A stretch of DNA of 64,000 nt. Origin: Rhizoctonia solani (taxonomy: Eukaryota > Basidiomycota > Agaricomycetes > Cantharellales > Ceratobasidiaceae). The position numbers were made by a program, and so were the translations under genes. Shown piece after piece: positions 44,853 through 56,581 of the stretch; position 1 is the stretch's first letter, and every line of letters starts with the position of its first letter. The DNA lies in contig NC_057375.1 of assembly GCF_016906535.1 (NCBI RefSeq), positions 682,001 through 746,000 of the forward strand. The letters are read 5' to 3'. The notes under the pieces are model-generated. The model saw only the letters and a list, made by a program, of their open reading frames with translations. It was not told the origin of the DNA and did no database searches.

Positions 44853-47089
44853 ATGAATAACTTGGACCTCGACTATGATGTCTTTATTGCTGGTAGTGGG
44901 CCGCTTGGGTATTTTATCCTATCCTTGTTATATGCGCGGCAATTTTCTGACCTTCCAGCCCTTAGAGCAACCTATGCTCGACAGATTCTTGAAACCCACG
45001 AAAGCGCCCGAGTTCTTATGGTCGAAGTCGGAGCTCAAGAAAGCCCTGTTGTTGGTATGAATTTAAAAAATGAAGTCAAGTGCGCCCATTTAGCTTTTTC
45101 TTCTTTCTCCCTCTCTCTCACAAATCTTCTAGATATCAGAAGGATTTTGATGCGTTCAGTGAGTACTTGTACTCACGTAAATCCTCGTTTATGCACATTC
45201 ATTTTGAACAATTCACAGCGCATATCATCCGAGGTGCTATGCAGCCCATGTCTATCCCTCCAGCTGGTGGATTCTTATCTGCCCTTCAAGGTGACGCATG
45301 GTCTCAGCCAGAAGGAAGATCGTCCGTTGCCTCCCCATATAATCCAGATCAGGACCATACTCAAGCGTTGGGATACGGAGCGGTCACTCGTACGGTTGGT
45401 GGTATGTCTACCCATTGGACTTGTTGCTGCCGTAGGTTCTACAGCTGCCTCCTCTTCGACCTAACACTAATATATAGCTTGGACAGCTGAACCTCACGAT
45501 GACGAATTGATTCAGTCTCCTATTGAAAGAAGTGAAATGCGTAAGCTACTGGAGCGCGGAAAGAAGTTGCTTAATGTCCACACCGATCAATTTGATACAT
45601 CCATTCGACATCAACTTGTTAAGAAGGCGCTCACGGACGCGTATCAATCAAGGGGAATTAATGCCACGAATCTTCCCCTGGCTGCAGAGCGCTCCAAGGT
45701 CAATGACACACTCATCGACTGGTCAGGCATGAACACTGTTCTGGGAAAGTTTATCGATGCTAAAGATGCTTTTGGGCGGAATCGCTTCAAGCTACTCACA
45801 GAATACTTAGTTGTCAAGTTTGAGGCTGATCCTGATGTTCCTGGGAAAATCAAGAGTGCATTGGTGCGAAACCTTCGCACGAGGAAGGAGGAGGAAATTA
45901 AAGCCAAGGTAAAGAAAAAATCTCACTTTTGGATCGGCAAGGCTCCAATATATTATTTTGTAGGTGTTTATTGCTACCTGTGGAGTTATATGTACTCCCC
46001 AGCTTCTTTGGAATAGCGGTATCCGCCACAAGGCATTGCGATGTTTCCTGACTGGCCATAGCCACAGCTTTTGTCAGGTAAGATGCTTGGTTCATAAGTC
46101 TAAATCAATGGTCTTCTAGATGTATCAATATTCAAGGTAGTACTTCGGAAAACACTTCTCGATACACTTAAGACAAATAGTAGTACCAACTCCGACCCTA
46201 ATGATGAAATCCCCATTCCTCTCGATGACCTCGAGCCCCAAGTGGGCATTCCCTATTCACCGTCTCACCCCTTCCACACCCAATTTCACCGTGACGCATT
46301 CTCCTACGGTGATGTGGGTCCTCAGATTGACCAGCGGGTCGTGCTCGATATCCGCTACTTTTGTATGCTTGAGGTTCAAGAGTCGAATCGCATTTCATTC
46401 GCCACGGAGGATCGTCTGGGTCGACCAAATACGGATATATACGGGATGCCCCAGCCAACAGTGCGTGTATTAAAAATGAAGTAGCGCATTTAGCTTATTC
46501 GGCGAGGGGGCTCTAGTTCCACTTCAAAACCACTGCCAAGGATAACCAGCTTGCCCAAATGTATGTATATGCGGGTTCGCGATATACTTACTAAGCTAGC
46601 CGACCTGTTTTTACATTTAGCATGATGAAAGAAATGTGTGAAGCTGCAAATATTTTAGGTAGCTACCTCCCAAGTGCACCCCCGCAGTTTGTCGTAAGTG
46701 AGGGCTCAGGTGTTTATTAGCGTGACTCAGACTTCTTCCTACGCCAGCCTCTTGGTATCCACACTATAGTAAGCGGAGCAGTTTTTCCACTCTCAATCTA
46801 ATGAACGCCCTATTGTAGGGAAGCACAAGGATTGGAAACGATTCAAATACGTCAGTGGCAGACAAAAATTCGCGAGTACGAACCGAAAAAGGCGATTCAG
46901 TTTATTCCAATCTATGGGTTGGAGGCCCTGATTGCATTCCTGACTCAACAGTCAGCAATCCAACCCTCACAGCTGTAAGTGCTGCGTGTAGAAAACAAAG
47001 AGGTCAGCGGTTGGCTAATTCCTAATTCTCAGGTTGCATATGTGCTTCAAGGCGCCGACGATGTTCTCCGTGTTCTACAGGCAATATAG
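44853..47089 (+). CDS. p2ox: Pyranose 2-oxidase (GMC oxidoreductase)
   Basis: Oxidises glucose and other pyranoses at C2 and reduces O2 to H2O2 or quinones; in wood-decay fungi it supplies peroxide to ligninolytic peroxidases. Twelve exons (44853-44908, 44966-45079, 45133-45158, 45219-45431, 45478-45908, 45964-46077, 46137-46460, 46517-46560, 46621-46693, 46748-46768, 46819-46974, 47033-47089) sum to 543 codons (542 aa), no frameshift. Seen: dinucleotide-binding DVFIAGSGPLGATYARQI; AVTRTVGGMSTHWTC, where the His after GGMST is the covalent FAD site of P2Ox; SPSHPFHTQFHRDAFSYGDV; the C-terminal block GIHTIGSTRIGNDSNTSV, whose first His aligns with the catalytic His; and SNPTLTA with the partner Asn. 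No signal peptide, as usual for P2Ox. The segment around GSTRIG differs from the GTHRMG of known enzymes, and the C-terminus is short (VAYVLQGADDVLRVLQAI). Activity on sugars is therefore likely but not certain. Confidence 0.9.
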
Positions 47090-47797
47090 TACTATCAGGC
47101 CGTATAATCACTACTATATGTGCCCATTGCAAAAGTGTAAACACTTATACTGAAGTCCAAAATGGATATTCAAAAACTTTGCTGCGACGCTATTGGGAGG
47201 TACAATCGTTTGTAATGTCAGGTGTCTGACAACTGCACGGGCGTCTCAGTACGGTGGCAAACGACCGTGCAGGGTAGGATCGCTGGTACAAGAATTTGAG
47301 GCTGTGATTCGGAGCTTGTAGGGATGCACGAGCCGGGATTTGGGCGCAGGAAGGCGGAGACTGGAGTGGCGCGACCACGTGGCTACTCGGTGTTCGCGGT
47401 CGACCGCCCTCGTACGGCGCGCTTGGCCTTCCGATGTGTCTGCATTTTCTTAGGTCCCACCTGCTGTCTTGATGCACTACTCGGTGCTCGTGTATCAATT
47501 ATCGGCCTTCTCAACAACTTGAGTAAGATTATGTAAGCTTGAGTTCTTGGCATCCCTCTCACCTCCCACCCTACTATGACTGTCGTCAGGACCTACCCGC
47601 CTGCGAGTGCCCCTCGCAGCTAGGTGCTCTGGGAAAATCCGGTACGTGCCCCATATTGGACCCCCAGACATCTGGGGCCTGGCGACATCATATGCACGGG
47701 TCTCACGAAAATCAGAGCCCCGGAGCCGAAGCATATATGTGAGCCCCTTATTGGGCGGGATGGTCTCTGGTCAAGGACCACATGGTCACGTGCCGGC
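47090..47797. other. Intergenic
   Basis: GC-rich patches at 47330-47420. No gene or RNA recognised. Confidence 0.4.
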
Positions 47798-47805
47798 GTG
47801 TTAGG
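47798..47805. repeat. Target site duplication of the foldback MITE, left
   Basis: GTGTTAGG, identical to 47974-47981. Confidence 0.8.
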
Positions 47806-47973
47806 AGGACCCCCAATTATTGTGGGGGAGGCATCATCCAGTTTCTGGCCATTGGCGCTTATTTTCAGCCAATCAGATCACAGGATTCCAGGATTCTTGA
47901 TGCTGATTGGCTGAAAATAAGCGCCAATGGCCGGAAACTGGATGATGCCTCCCCCACAATAATTGGGGGTCCT
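47806..47973. mobile_element. 168-bp foldback MITE with 71-bp arms and 8-bp target duplication
   Basis: Arms 47806-47876 and 47903-47973 are reverse complements with one mismatch out of 71 (CTGG versus CCGG in the middle), around a 26-base loop. The termini are AGGACCCCCAATTATTG. The 8-bp direct repeat GTGTTAGG abuts both ends exactly (47798-47805 and 47974-47981). An 8-bp duplication is typical of hAT-type transposition. No coding capacity. The transcript would be one long hairpin. Confidence 0.85.
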
Positions 47974-47981
47974 GTGTTAGG
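47974..47981. repeat. Target site duplication of the foldback MITE, right
   Basis: GTGTTAGG, identical to 47798-47805. Confidence 0.8.
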
Positions 47982-50257
47982 CCGCGGATCTATCGTGTGA
48001 GCCCTTAGAATATGCACGTATTGGCGGATCGATCAGTTATACGTTCGACCCATTCTCACAGACATTCCGCGTGGATTATGAGGATAGCTCTCCACGGGCA
48101 CATGACATAGTGACAGCTACAGAGAGTTCTACTTGCCTCCGGTCTCAATCTCAACAACTCCACGGCCCCGACCACCAATCTAAGTCTAATGACATTTCTT
48201 CCCTAAGTACACAGCTTACTGCTTCCTGTTTTGCATAATATTCGATACTAGTTATCCTTTTTTATTCTGGGGAAGATCCGTACATTAGTCTCAAGGAACC
48301 GCTGGAGTTTGTGAGCGCTTGGAGCATTCATGACTCTCCCTATCCTCATCCAGCTCCTGTAAGGGTTACTCCATATTCACATGTTAACTCTCAGTGGGAA
48401 CCTTCCACAGGACCGAAACCCGGTGGTGAAATTTGGAGCGCAGAGCGCCTAATCTCCGATCGCCAATCAATTTCAGTGATTACCCACAACTTTCCATCCA
48501 TAAACTCAATTTGTCAACTTATCCTCTGCCCGCTCGTCCGCGTCGGCCACGAGACCCAGACCGGTGAGGTTGGGGAACCCCCGCGGCTGCGAAGCAGCGA
48601 GGGTGGACCGGGGGCGCCCGACCGCGAGTCTGGCTCGTGGGTGGGCGGCCCAAACCAGCTCTCGTGACCTATGGGATGGTGGGTGGGATAAAACGACACG
48701 GAAAGGCGTGCCGCGACACTCGGTGTATACGAGGCCGGACGGTGGAGGAGGTCGGACGCAAGTCGACACGACATGAAGCGGTCGTCACGTGACTCGCTAC
48801 ATGCTCCGGCTAAGTCGCTGTTTTGTGACTCCGCAGGCTTCGTCGCAAAACGTCCCTCTTGTAAGACCATAGATGACAAGGAATGTACCATAAAAAGTGG
48901 CTGCAAAGATGTTGAAGGCTTGGTCAGCTCCTTTGCGTGTAGGTATAGATACTTTTGCGATGCTGGCGGAGGCCACCTATTTCGGACAAAGTACCTGGGT
49001 TTCTAGCGGGCCAACAACTCCAGCAATATAAGGAACATGTGATGTACCATAGAACACAAAAACACATGCCTTTTTTTATGATGAACGGGCCAATACATAA
49101 AGTTGGCAACGGTACTTGTCTGGTCCTGAGCCACCACTCATTGCTGGACCACCATGTTTCAGATTTAGTGTATTCTTGTCCAATAATCTGTAGAATGGTA
49201 GTGACAACACTACTTAATACGTAGCATAAGGTTTAAGAACACAGGCAGAGTTATATATAAGCTACAGAGAGATGCGGTCGCGCAGATGGGAAATTCTGGC
49301 CTTGCGGAAGGTCCCTGTATGTTCGTTACTCTTACGTTACACCATTTTATTCGTCTTTCAACCACATTCAATTACCATTTATATGCGCTCATTTGGTTTA
49401 TTCTGTTTATGCATGTATCGTGCCCGACGTCTTACGACGTGTGGAGTAGCTCATCCATTCTCCTTGCTTTTACTTTTAACACCAATATCGAGCACGTGGT
49501 AAGACTTGTCATTCGGTGCGACCCCGCCACGGGCTAAGTCCATATACATCAGATACTAAGCAGAGAGCTCATAGCCCTACAGACCCTTAGCGAGCCAGTG
49601 TTTATGAAGTCTTAGCAGATTGCTGTCACAACTATCATGATCAGTCCAGGGTTAGGTAAGGCGCGTGATGAATGAACCAACTGTATTGCCCGCGAATCCG
49701 AGTGAGAATGGGGAGAACCCGGAGTGGCCCGAACACTTGCGAAGCCCAGCGGCTTTTGTATAGCTTCCAAATCAGGCCTTGAAGGGACTTACAACACATC
49801 ACTAGTAACCCTCTTCCGTACAGATGTAGCTTTTTCTCATGAGAATTCCTAGGAATTGAGAAATCACTGCTGGAAACAGCTTCACTTGATCGCGAGTAAA
49901 GGACAGCAGGCAAGAAATGTGGTATTCTACTATGACGAAGACCTAGAAGCCCTTCGTATGGATGGGTCATCTAGTTGCAATTTAATGATTTTCATAAACA
50001 GCTAATCTGAAACCACTGAACCTATTTGTACATGTGGTGAGCCAGAGAAGACAAATTCGTGTTCATAACATCTCACCACAGTAAACCCCTATCAAGCGAA
50101 GCAACAATTAGTAAAAGCAATTTTGCAACCGCCGTAATCATTGTAGTTGTTCTTCGTGTTGCATTTAGACCGCGAGTGGATAGAAACGCAATAAATTGTT
50201 TTAGAGAGTTTGTATAGTGTATGCCATACCCAAGGAGATCCTAATGAATTACGACCT
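47982..50257. other. Long intergenic region, no gene supported
   Basis: 48500-48790 is GC-rich and open on both strands for 70-130 codons, with low-complexity Pro/Arg/Ser translations, typical of chance frames in GC-rich DNA. 49200-49540 is AT-rich. Nothing recognisable. Confidence 0.4.
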
Positions 50258-52685
50258 TTAATCGCCACGCCCCTTGGTGCTCAAAGGAATCACAGCCCAA
50301 GATACCGCCATCCCTCCAAGTAGCGCAACAAGTCTTCAATTACTACTATCAGCTTTGGTGACTAGCAACACGTGCTATATGTACTTACACAGGTTGAAGA
50401 ATATGGACACCGTACTTGGATTATGCGTTCAATAACACAACGCCAGTTCGTATAGTCGGGCTGTCATACCTTTTGAATCAGTGTGCCCGTCAAGAACGGA
50501 AAGAGAGCTCCACCGGCTTGTCCAACTCTATTTCATATGAGTTGAAAAAGACCCCTGCGTATCTATAATGCTGGACTCACGATCCTACCCAGCCCATAGC
50601 ACCTGTTAAGAGCCTAAAAGGTTTCAGGTATGAACCTATACTCTTATCAGATTTCTTCTGGACGTACCACTTGGGAACGACTGTCCCCAGGACATTCATA
50701 CTTATAGGATATAATGGCCTGTAGGAGATGATCAACGAGTGCAGTATATATTTCAATATTCAAGCATACCCTGCCACATGTTGTAAAAGGGAAAATGAGC
50801 AAGTCATCGGTATAGCGTATAGTTGACTTATTTACCCATAAGTACGCCCACAAGCGCAAACGCAATAGCATTACCAAGTAGGTTAGGAAGGATCCATACA
50901 GTCACTTGTAGGCCTATTGCAAGTAGAAGATACCCGTATACCACTCGGCGTTCTCCGATCTAGATTTTGTCATACATCAGCAAAGTGTGCTAGGGGTACG
51001 TATAGCTTATGTACTTTCTGATTCAGCCAAATCAACCCGATGCGACCCAGCATTAGGCCTAAAATAATTCGCATAAGAAAATGTATCTGAAAGAATCATT
51101 AGAAAATACCGGCCCCCATAGAAACCACTAATAAATATCGAGATGGATTTAGACCAAGAAAGCGAGGTAAATAGAGCCACATACCTGGAGGTATAACCAG
51201 CGGACATTCCACCCCCACGCTCCTCTACAACAAACTGCGGAGAAAAGAGGTCGGCGTCGCAAAGAACATGGTAAAAAGAAGACGTGTACCGTGACAATCC
51301 ATCCTGACCGATACTCAGTGCTTGGGGTATCGCTAACATAGGAATCTTCTCACCTCCTAATGTGGTCTCCGCCCCCACGTAGAAAAGGCAAAAAATTGCC
51401 ATTAAATGCACCGCCGGGGAGCCAAACACTTGCTTGTACTTCCTTTCTTTACTTCCTGATTCTACAGAATCAGCTAGCTGCACTTGGCCCAGGAGTTCTT
51501 ACAATATCGAATACATAAGCGTTCACAAAATATAAACGCGGAATTCCCAACCTTCCTGAGTGTGAAATCCAAAAGTGGAATATAAAAAGACAAGGTTGAA
51601 AGAAGCAATAGTAAGTGGCACGATATATTGGTATGACCAGCGTGGATGATATGTGAATTGTGTTGCGACGACGGGCGAAATAAAAGCACCAGCGCCTATT
51701 AATGCACTAAACTCAGGCTAGTGGGGAAGGGTAAAGCGAGAGTACTCGCCGTAGAATGCATGAAGAATCCCTAACTTTTCCGAGGGATTGTTTCGAAGAG
51801 CGGTGACCAGTCCGTTGGCCAAGGCATCTTGTAACCCAATACCTGCTCAGGCGTAAGTTATCCGCTTGACTGCGTTAAATCCGAATATACCAAATCCTTT
51901 TACCACAAAGGCTAATTGTGGGCCATAAGAGCTCATATGCCTGTTTAGTAGATACATGGACGTACCGACAGCCATCACGGGAAAGGGAAGTGCGTGCACC
52001 AAGACTGCATAGGCAACAGTTTGGAAAACTCCGCCTGTGGCCAAATTATCGCCATCTATTTAGTCCCGAGATATTTATAATTAATCTGAATAGCTACCAA
52101 GTAATATAAGGCCACCAAACCCCAAGCAGTCGGAGAGGTAGACTGATACAAGGGAAGCGGGCGTAAGAGTGCAAGCTTTGGCTGGGCAATTAACGTGAGT
52201 CAAACGTACTATTTAATCCAGCAGCTAACAAGAAACCAGCGCATCCAGAAATAAATAATACAGAAACAGAAGTAAAGGTGAGCCCATAATAATTTTGAAT
52301 CGTCGGTATGAGGGGCCCAAGACTACCATCCTGCCATCCACTCTATACAGGGAGGATCAGGTGGCAAACTATGTAATAGTCGATTTCAAGCGTCACTTAC
52401 TAGAAAGAGACATAGTCCACATACGATGACGACAGTCCACTCCTTCCTTGAGCTAGTCTCGGACTCACTGGTATCGTGGTCATCATCCTCAAGAAGTGTG
52501 GGATCACCTACGCTGCCACCACGAGCTAGAACGCGCATTTCAATTCCCTCATTTATACTTCGCGTTCGAACCGCAACCTGAGGCGGCACAGATAGCTGTG
52601 AGTCTGTCCCGTCCCAACCAAACTTTTCAGAATGGTGCTCATTGGCAGTTGTATTGGGAGCTTGTACAGTCGTCGATGAATCCAT
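50258..52685 (-). CDS. MFS transporter, fucose-permease/Bsc6-like
   Basis: A proton-coupled sugar- or metabolite-type permease of the plasma membrane. ATG at 52685, TAA at 50258. A hydrophilic N-terminus of about 90 residues precedes helix 1 (EWTVVIVCGLCLFL). Family signatures follow in order: SGWQDGSLGPLIPTIQNYYG, SDCLGFGGLILL (motif A, its Arg replaced by Cys), FGIGLQDALANGLVTALRNN, FYGAGAFISPVVATQFTYHP, KYKQVFGSPAVHLMAIFCLF, TLGGWIVTFVVEERGGGMSA, SGFYGGLMLGRIGLIW, VVYGYLLLAIGLQVTVWILP, GPLYPISMNVLGTVVP, GQAGGALFPFLTGTLIQ, ending TKGRGD. Most introns are GT-AG, but FYG|AGAF needs a GC donor (51696-51749), and a second GC donor gives the cleanest SGFYGGLMLG (51059-51113). MG|PLYP needs either one extra base or a 1-nt exon at 50770. 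Transcribed away from the regulator at 53212. Confidence 0.82.
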
Positions 52686-53211
52686 GTGTCGTAAGCGTGC
52701 TGATGGTGGGAATAGTTGTTGGAGCTTCTAGCCAAAAGGCTATGAAAATGATATAAATCAATCGTGCATATCTTTTAGCCTCCTTTTAGCTGGGGGCCTC
52801 AAGCGTGCTTTGTACTGGTGGTAACTCGCGCGCGGGAAAAGGCGGTTGAGGCGGTTAACAATTGGTAATTGATTGGTCATCCAGCCTCGGGCGGGAAATC
52901 CTACTTGACGTCTTGAACTCTCCAATTAATTCAAGGAAAGTCAGCAGACTAGTTCACATCGTTTCGCCACCCGCGAACCCAATCATACATAACTCTGAGT
53001 TTCAGGCCGAGAAATAATTGGCTTGGCTTCATATACAATCCTATCAATGTCCTAATCGAATCGGTTATATGTTCCCGATCAACGTGGTCCCTTGGCACGT
53101 CACATGTACAAAGATACCACTTACGAATAATGTTCACCACAGTCTTGTGCGTTTCTAGTTTCCTCATCAGACTCGTACACGTTCTGCGCACATATATATA
53201 GACCTAGAATA
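52686..53211. promoter_or_regulatory. Shared 526-bp divergent promoter region
   Basis: Lies between the MFS start (minus) and the Zn2Cys6 regulator start (plus). Contains GGCGGTTGAGGCGGTTAAC near 52842-52861 (CGG half-sites of the kind bound by Zn2Cys6 proteins), GCGCGCGGG, and a TATATATATA run at 53191-53201 just upstream of the regulator. Sites were found by eye; function is inference. Confidence 0.4.
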
Positions 53212-55273
53212 ATGTCCCAGTATGTAGGTCAGAGTAAGCGCTCGGCTCTCAGGCGATCAAAAGAGGGTTGTTTAACCTGTCGGAGAAAGTGAGCATCCAA
53301 TTTAAACTACATTCGTATTCATTGATCAGCTGTTTCGCCTTTAAAGACGAAAAAAATGCGACGAAAAATGGCCATTGTGTGAAAGATGTATTCAAACTGG
53401 AGCCCAATGTACTTGGCCGCCGCCTCGACCCAATTCTACTCTCGATATAGACACGGCAGCCAATTTACACGCGCTAGAAAGCGTCCCTCCCCTTGACTCT
53501 ACAAGCATCTTCACAACCACTTCTTCCCTTGAAGCACATCCACTCTTTGCGGATTCAATGCCCCAATTGCAGGCAAATGGCCCACTGCTGCGACATAGCT
53601 CTTCTAACGTTGGAGATCTTGCTGGTTCAACGACTGTATTAAACAGCTGCTGGTCAAACTCTCGTTCAACAGGACCACCTGGGTATCTTTCTTGGACGAG
53701 CTCAACTGCTAGTGAAATTAGCACTATTCCGTCAATAAGATTCTGTGTCGCTCCCGCCCCATACATGACGAAGAATATGGCGGTACGAATGTCAGAGTAT
53801 GCTCATGATTTTGGTCCCCGGATTATATGGCCACCTGAAGGTTACACGAGCTGCGATGAACTTGACCCAGAGGGGGCTGCTCCGGTCTTTCGTCAAGCAA
53901 TGATGGCCATGACTCAGAAAGCATCTGCTCATGTGGGGTTCCCCGAGGTGTGCTACTTTTGTAAGCTTGTCTATTGTTAAACTTATTTCGGTTGAAAATG
54001 TTCACCCCGAGCCCGGGATAGACTCAACCTTTTTGACTCGCCTTTTCTATGATTGTGCGCTAACCTCTGACAAACTTGTAAATTGGATACTCCGAAGATT
54101 TAATGCATCAAATTCGTCAAGATACGCGATGACAGCCATAGCAGCCTTGTATAGATCCGATTACCAAAGGTCGATCATGACTAGCTCTTGGCGTGTGGAT
54201 GCTAAGGAGCTGTATTCCCTGGCATTCAAGCAACTTCCCTACGACCTAGAAGATGTTAAGCTATCGCCTTGGGAGAAGCTATTGGGTTTGATAGGCGTTA
54301 TGGACTTTGAGGTGAGCACATATGGTTCCAATACCGCAATCACTCACGGATCACAGTATCATACTGGCCAACTATCCAAGTACTACTCACACGGAACCCT
54401 AGCTACACCTCTCATTAAAGAGATTGTTGGAAGCGACATAATTGACTTATTCAAACTGCAAGGGGACCAGATGTTTGACGTGAGCATGTGGGTATGGTGT
54501 GATATTTTGGACAGCATGGCAACCTCCAAGCCTACCCGACTCAAGTACGAATCGGATCTCGAAAACGTCCCCTCATATGGCTCTGAGGAAGACAGTACGT
54601 GTCAAGACAGGGGGCTCGAATGGCTGTATGGCATACCCAATGCCTTCGCGGTCTTGTTGGCTCGTACGTCTGCAATCAGAGATGCGAAACTGCCGGAGCA
54701 AGAGAAGATGTCCAAGGGCTCCGAGATCGAGCAGCTAGTTTGGAACTGGCAGATAAATCCCTTGGGGACCAAGACCTCCCGCCTTCGAGTAGCACGAGTG
54801 GGAGCCCAAGAGATTTGGCGTCATACTGTCATCTTGTACGTTCATCATGTGAGTGTGCCAAGTTTGTTGATGCAGATTAATGGGCTTAGGGGGTTTGACC
54901 GGTTTATCGCAGGCAATTTTCAAGTCTGATTCAAACCACCCTATAGTGAGAGATTCGGTCAAGAACATCATGAAAATTGCATCGACACTTGAACCTGGTG
55001 GCAATCCGGATTCATTTCTATACATTCCCTATTTCATTGTGAGTTCTCCATTCTACTGTCCTCTTCAGCTCTTTGACTTACTATGGCCAGGCTGGCTTTT
55101 ATGCCGTATCACAGAAAGATAGGTATGCTATGAAATCACGGTTGATCGGTTGTGGAAATGCGCTTTATCTACGAAACCTGGCTCGTAATCTGGATGAGCT
55201 ATGGCATGAGACCGATTCTGCTGGGCATTTAACCAGTTGGTCCCAGAAAAAGCCTCCACGGATTGCGTTTTAG
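53212..55273 (+). CDS. Zn(II)2Cys6 transcription factor next to the MFS gene
   Basis: Exons 53212-53288, 53347-53947, 54012-54311, 54381-54848, 54913-55038 and 55091-55273 sum to 585 codons (584 aa). The zinc cluster spans the first intron: KEGCLTCRRK|RKKCDEKWPLCERC then IQTGAQCTW, with six Cys in the canonical spacing. After a Ser/Thr/Pro-rich linker (residues 50-150) comes a regulatory region with AHDFGPRIIWPPEGY, STFLTRLFYDCALTSDKLVN, ELYSLAFKQLPYD, LEWLYGIPNAFAVLLARTSA, QEIWRHTVILYVHH and AGFYAVSQKDRY, which fits the second class of fungal transcription-factor domain (Fungal_trans_2 type). It is unrelated in sequence to the tandem pair at 15-34 kb. Divergent placement suggests it may control the neighbouring permease. 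No damage seen. Confidence 0.88.
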
Positions 55274-56581
55274 TTTGTTATATTGTCACATTTATTTAAG
55301 CATGTTTATTTTGCACTCTACTGCGTTGAGCTTCCTACCCTGCCGAACGGTCGGGCCACATGTTCAAAGCTCCATTATCCCATAAATCTCGGCAAACCCC
55401 CTTGATCCTAAATATACATTTGTTTCGCTAATGACTTTCAGTTTGATTCTCCAACTCCGACTTTACCTTACCGTATATGAGTATGAGACTGCACCTTACA
55501 CCCATGCCATTGAACGTATAACACATTATGTTTCCAAACTGGGGCGTATCTATCCATACAATGGAAATCTTCACTCGGATGTCCAGAGGGCTCCTGCGGG
55601 AGTTTTATATGGGTTATGAGCGTTATGCAGATGTTTTTTTGGATAGAGGGGTCGAAGCACAGGGCTGTTTCAGCCTCACTATTCTGGAGACTGTTTTGAG
55701 TAACCTAGTTTTCATCATTCCCACCGCACTGGTGTTTCGACCAAAATATTACTCGTTTATCGACCGTTCTCGGAGAGGGTTTAATTAGAGGATAAACGAC
55801 GTTCTTAAACTCAAGGAAGCGATACGGCGATCGTTTTGAAAGCGTCATCAGGCGTGGTAGGTCCGAGAGTGTATGCTACTCTTGGTTTTTATCCCGGAGG
55901 GCCGTTGCATAGTACCAGATTCGCAAGAGCTTCTATACTTACTATTAGTGTGCCTAAGAGAAAAAAAATCGTGAGAGCTGAAAAGCTTTCTAAGAAATTG
56001 TTCATTACGGTACTGATACCGAACAGTTGATACGAAATTGTGGGGATGAATACGTCATATTGATCGCAGGTTGTTCCCTGGATGGCATGGATCGGCACCC
56101 TTGATCGAAAGCTAACGCCTCGAAGAAACGCCTCGCGTAATTAGGTTATGATTCAGAGTGGGTGGAGGGAGTACAAGATTTCACTTCGGTCATACGTGAG
56201 TGACTCTCATGTCATTTATCGTTTGAATTAACCCGTTAGTAGAGTTCACTGCTCATTGTTCTTGCATGCTGAACATCATGCCGACATGCTACATCTATCA
56301 TAGGCGATATCAGCTACCTCTGGACCTGTTGATGACGCAAACCTTTGGGTAACCCCAGAACTTTCTTATTGTACGGCACGACATGGTTTGTCCATTTCCC
56401 AAATACCAACTCTCACAATCGACACGGATATTAACGTCCCTATTCCGATACTAAGATAAACTACATGAAAAGTGTCCCAATGAATGTGCGTAATCCAGGT
56501 CCGAGAATACGAGATGTGATATGCAAAGTACGAAAAGATAAGAAGATTCAAAGTTCAAAATCAAACGAGTCCAATGTCTCA
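55274..56581. other. Intergenic between converging genes
   Basis: The frame at 55528-55788 (with LREFYMGYERYADVFLDRG) is open but unrecognised. No other feature. Confidence 0.4.

Noticed and set aside
46748..46860. Loss of the catalytic His in P2Ox
   Set aside because: By counting back from the Asn of NPTLT, the catalytic His corresponds to the first His (GIH), which is present; only the second, non-essential His position is changed.
48500..48910. Overlapping 70-130-codon frames on both strands
   Set aside because: GC-rich low-complexity translations, no introns or domains; chance openness.
53948..54011. Using donor GTAAGC at 53961 for the third-regulator intron
   Set aside because: It leaves the wrong phase; donor GTGTGC at 53948 with the acceptor at 54011 (64 bases) keeps frame and makes the total length a multiple of three.
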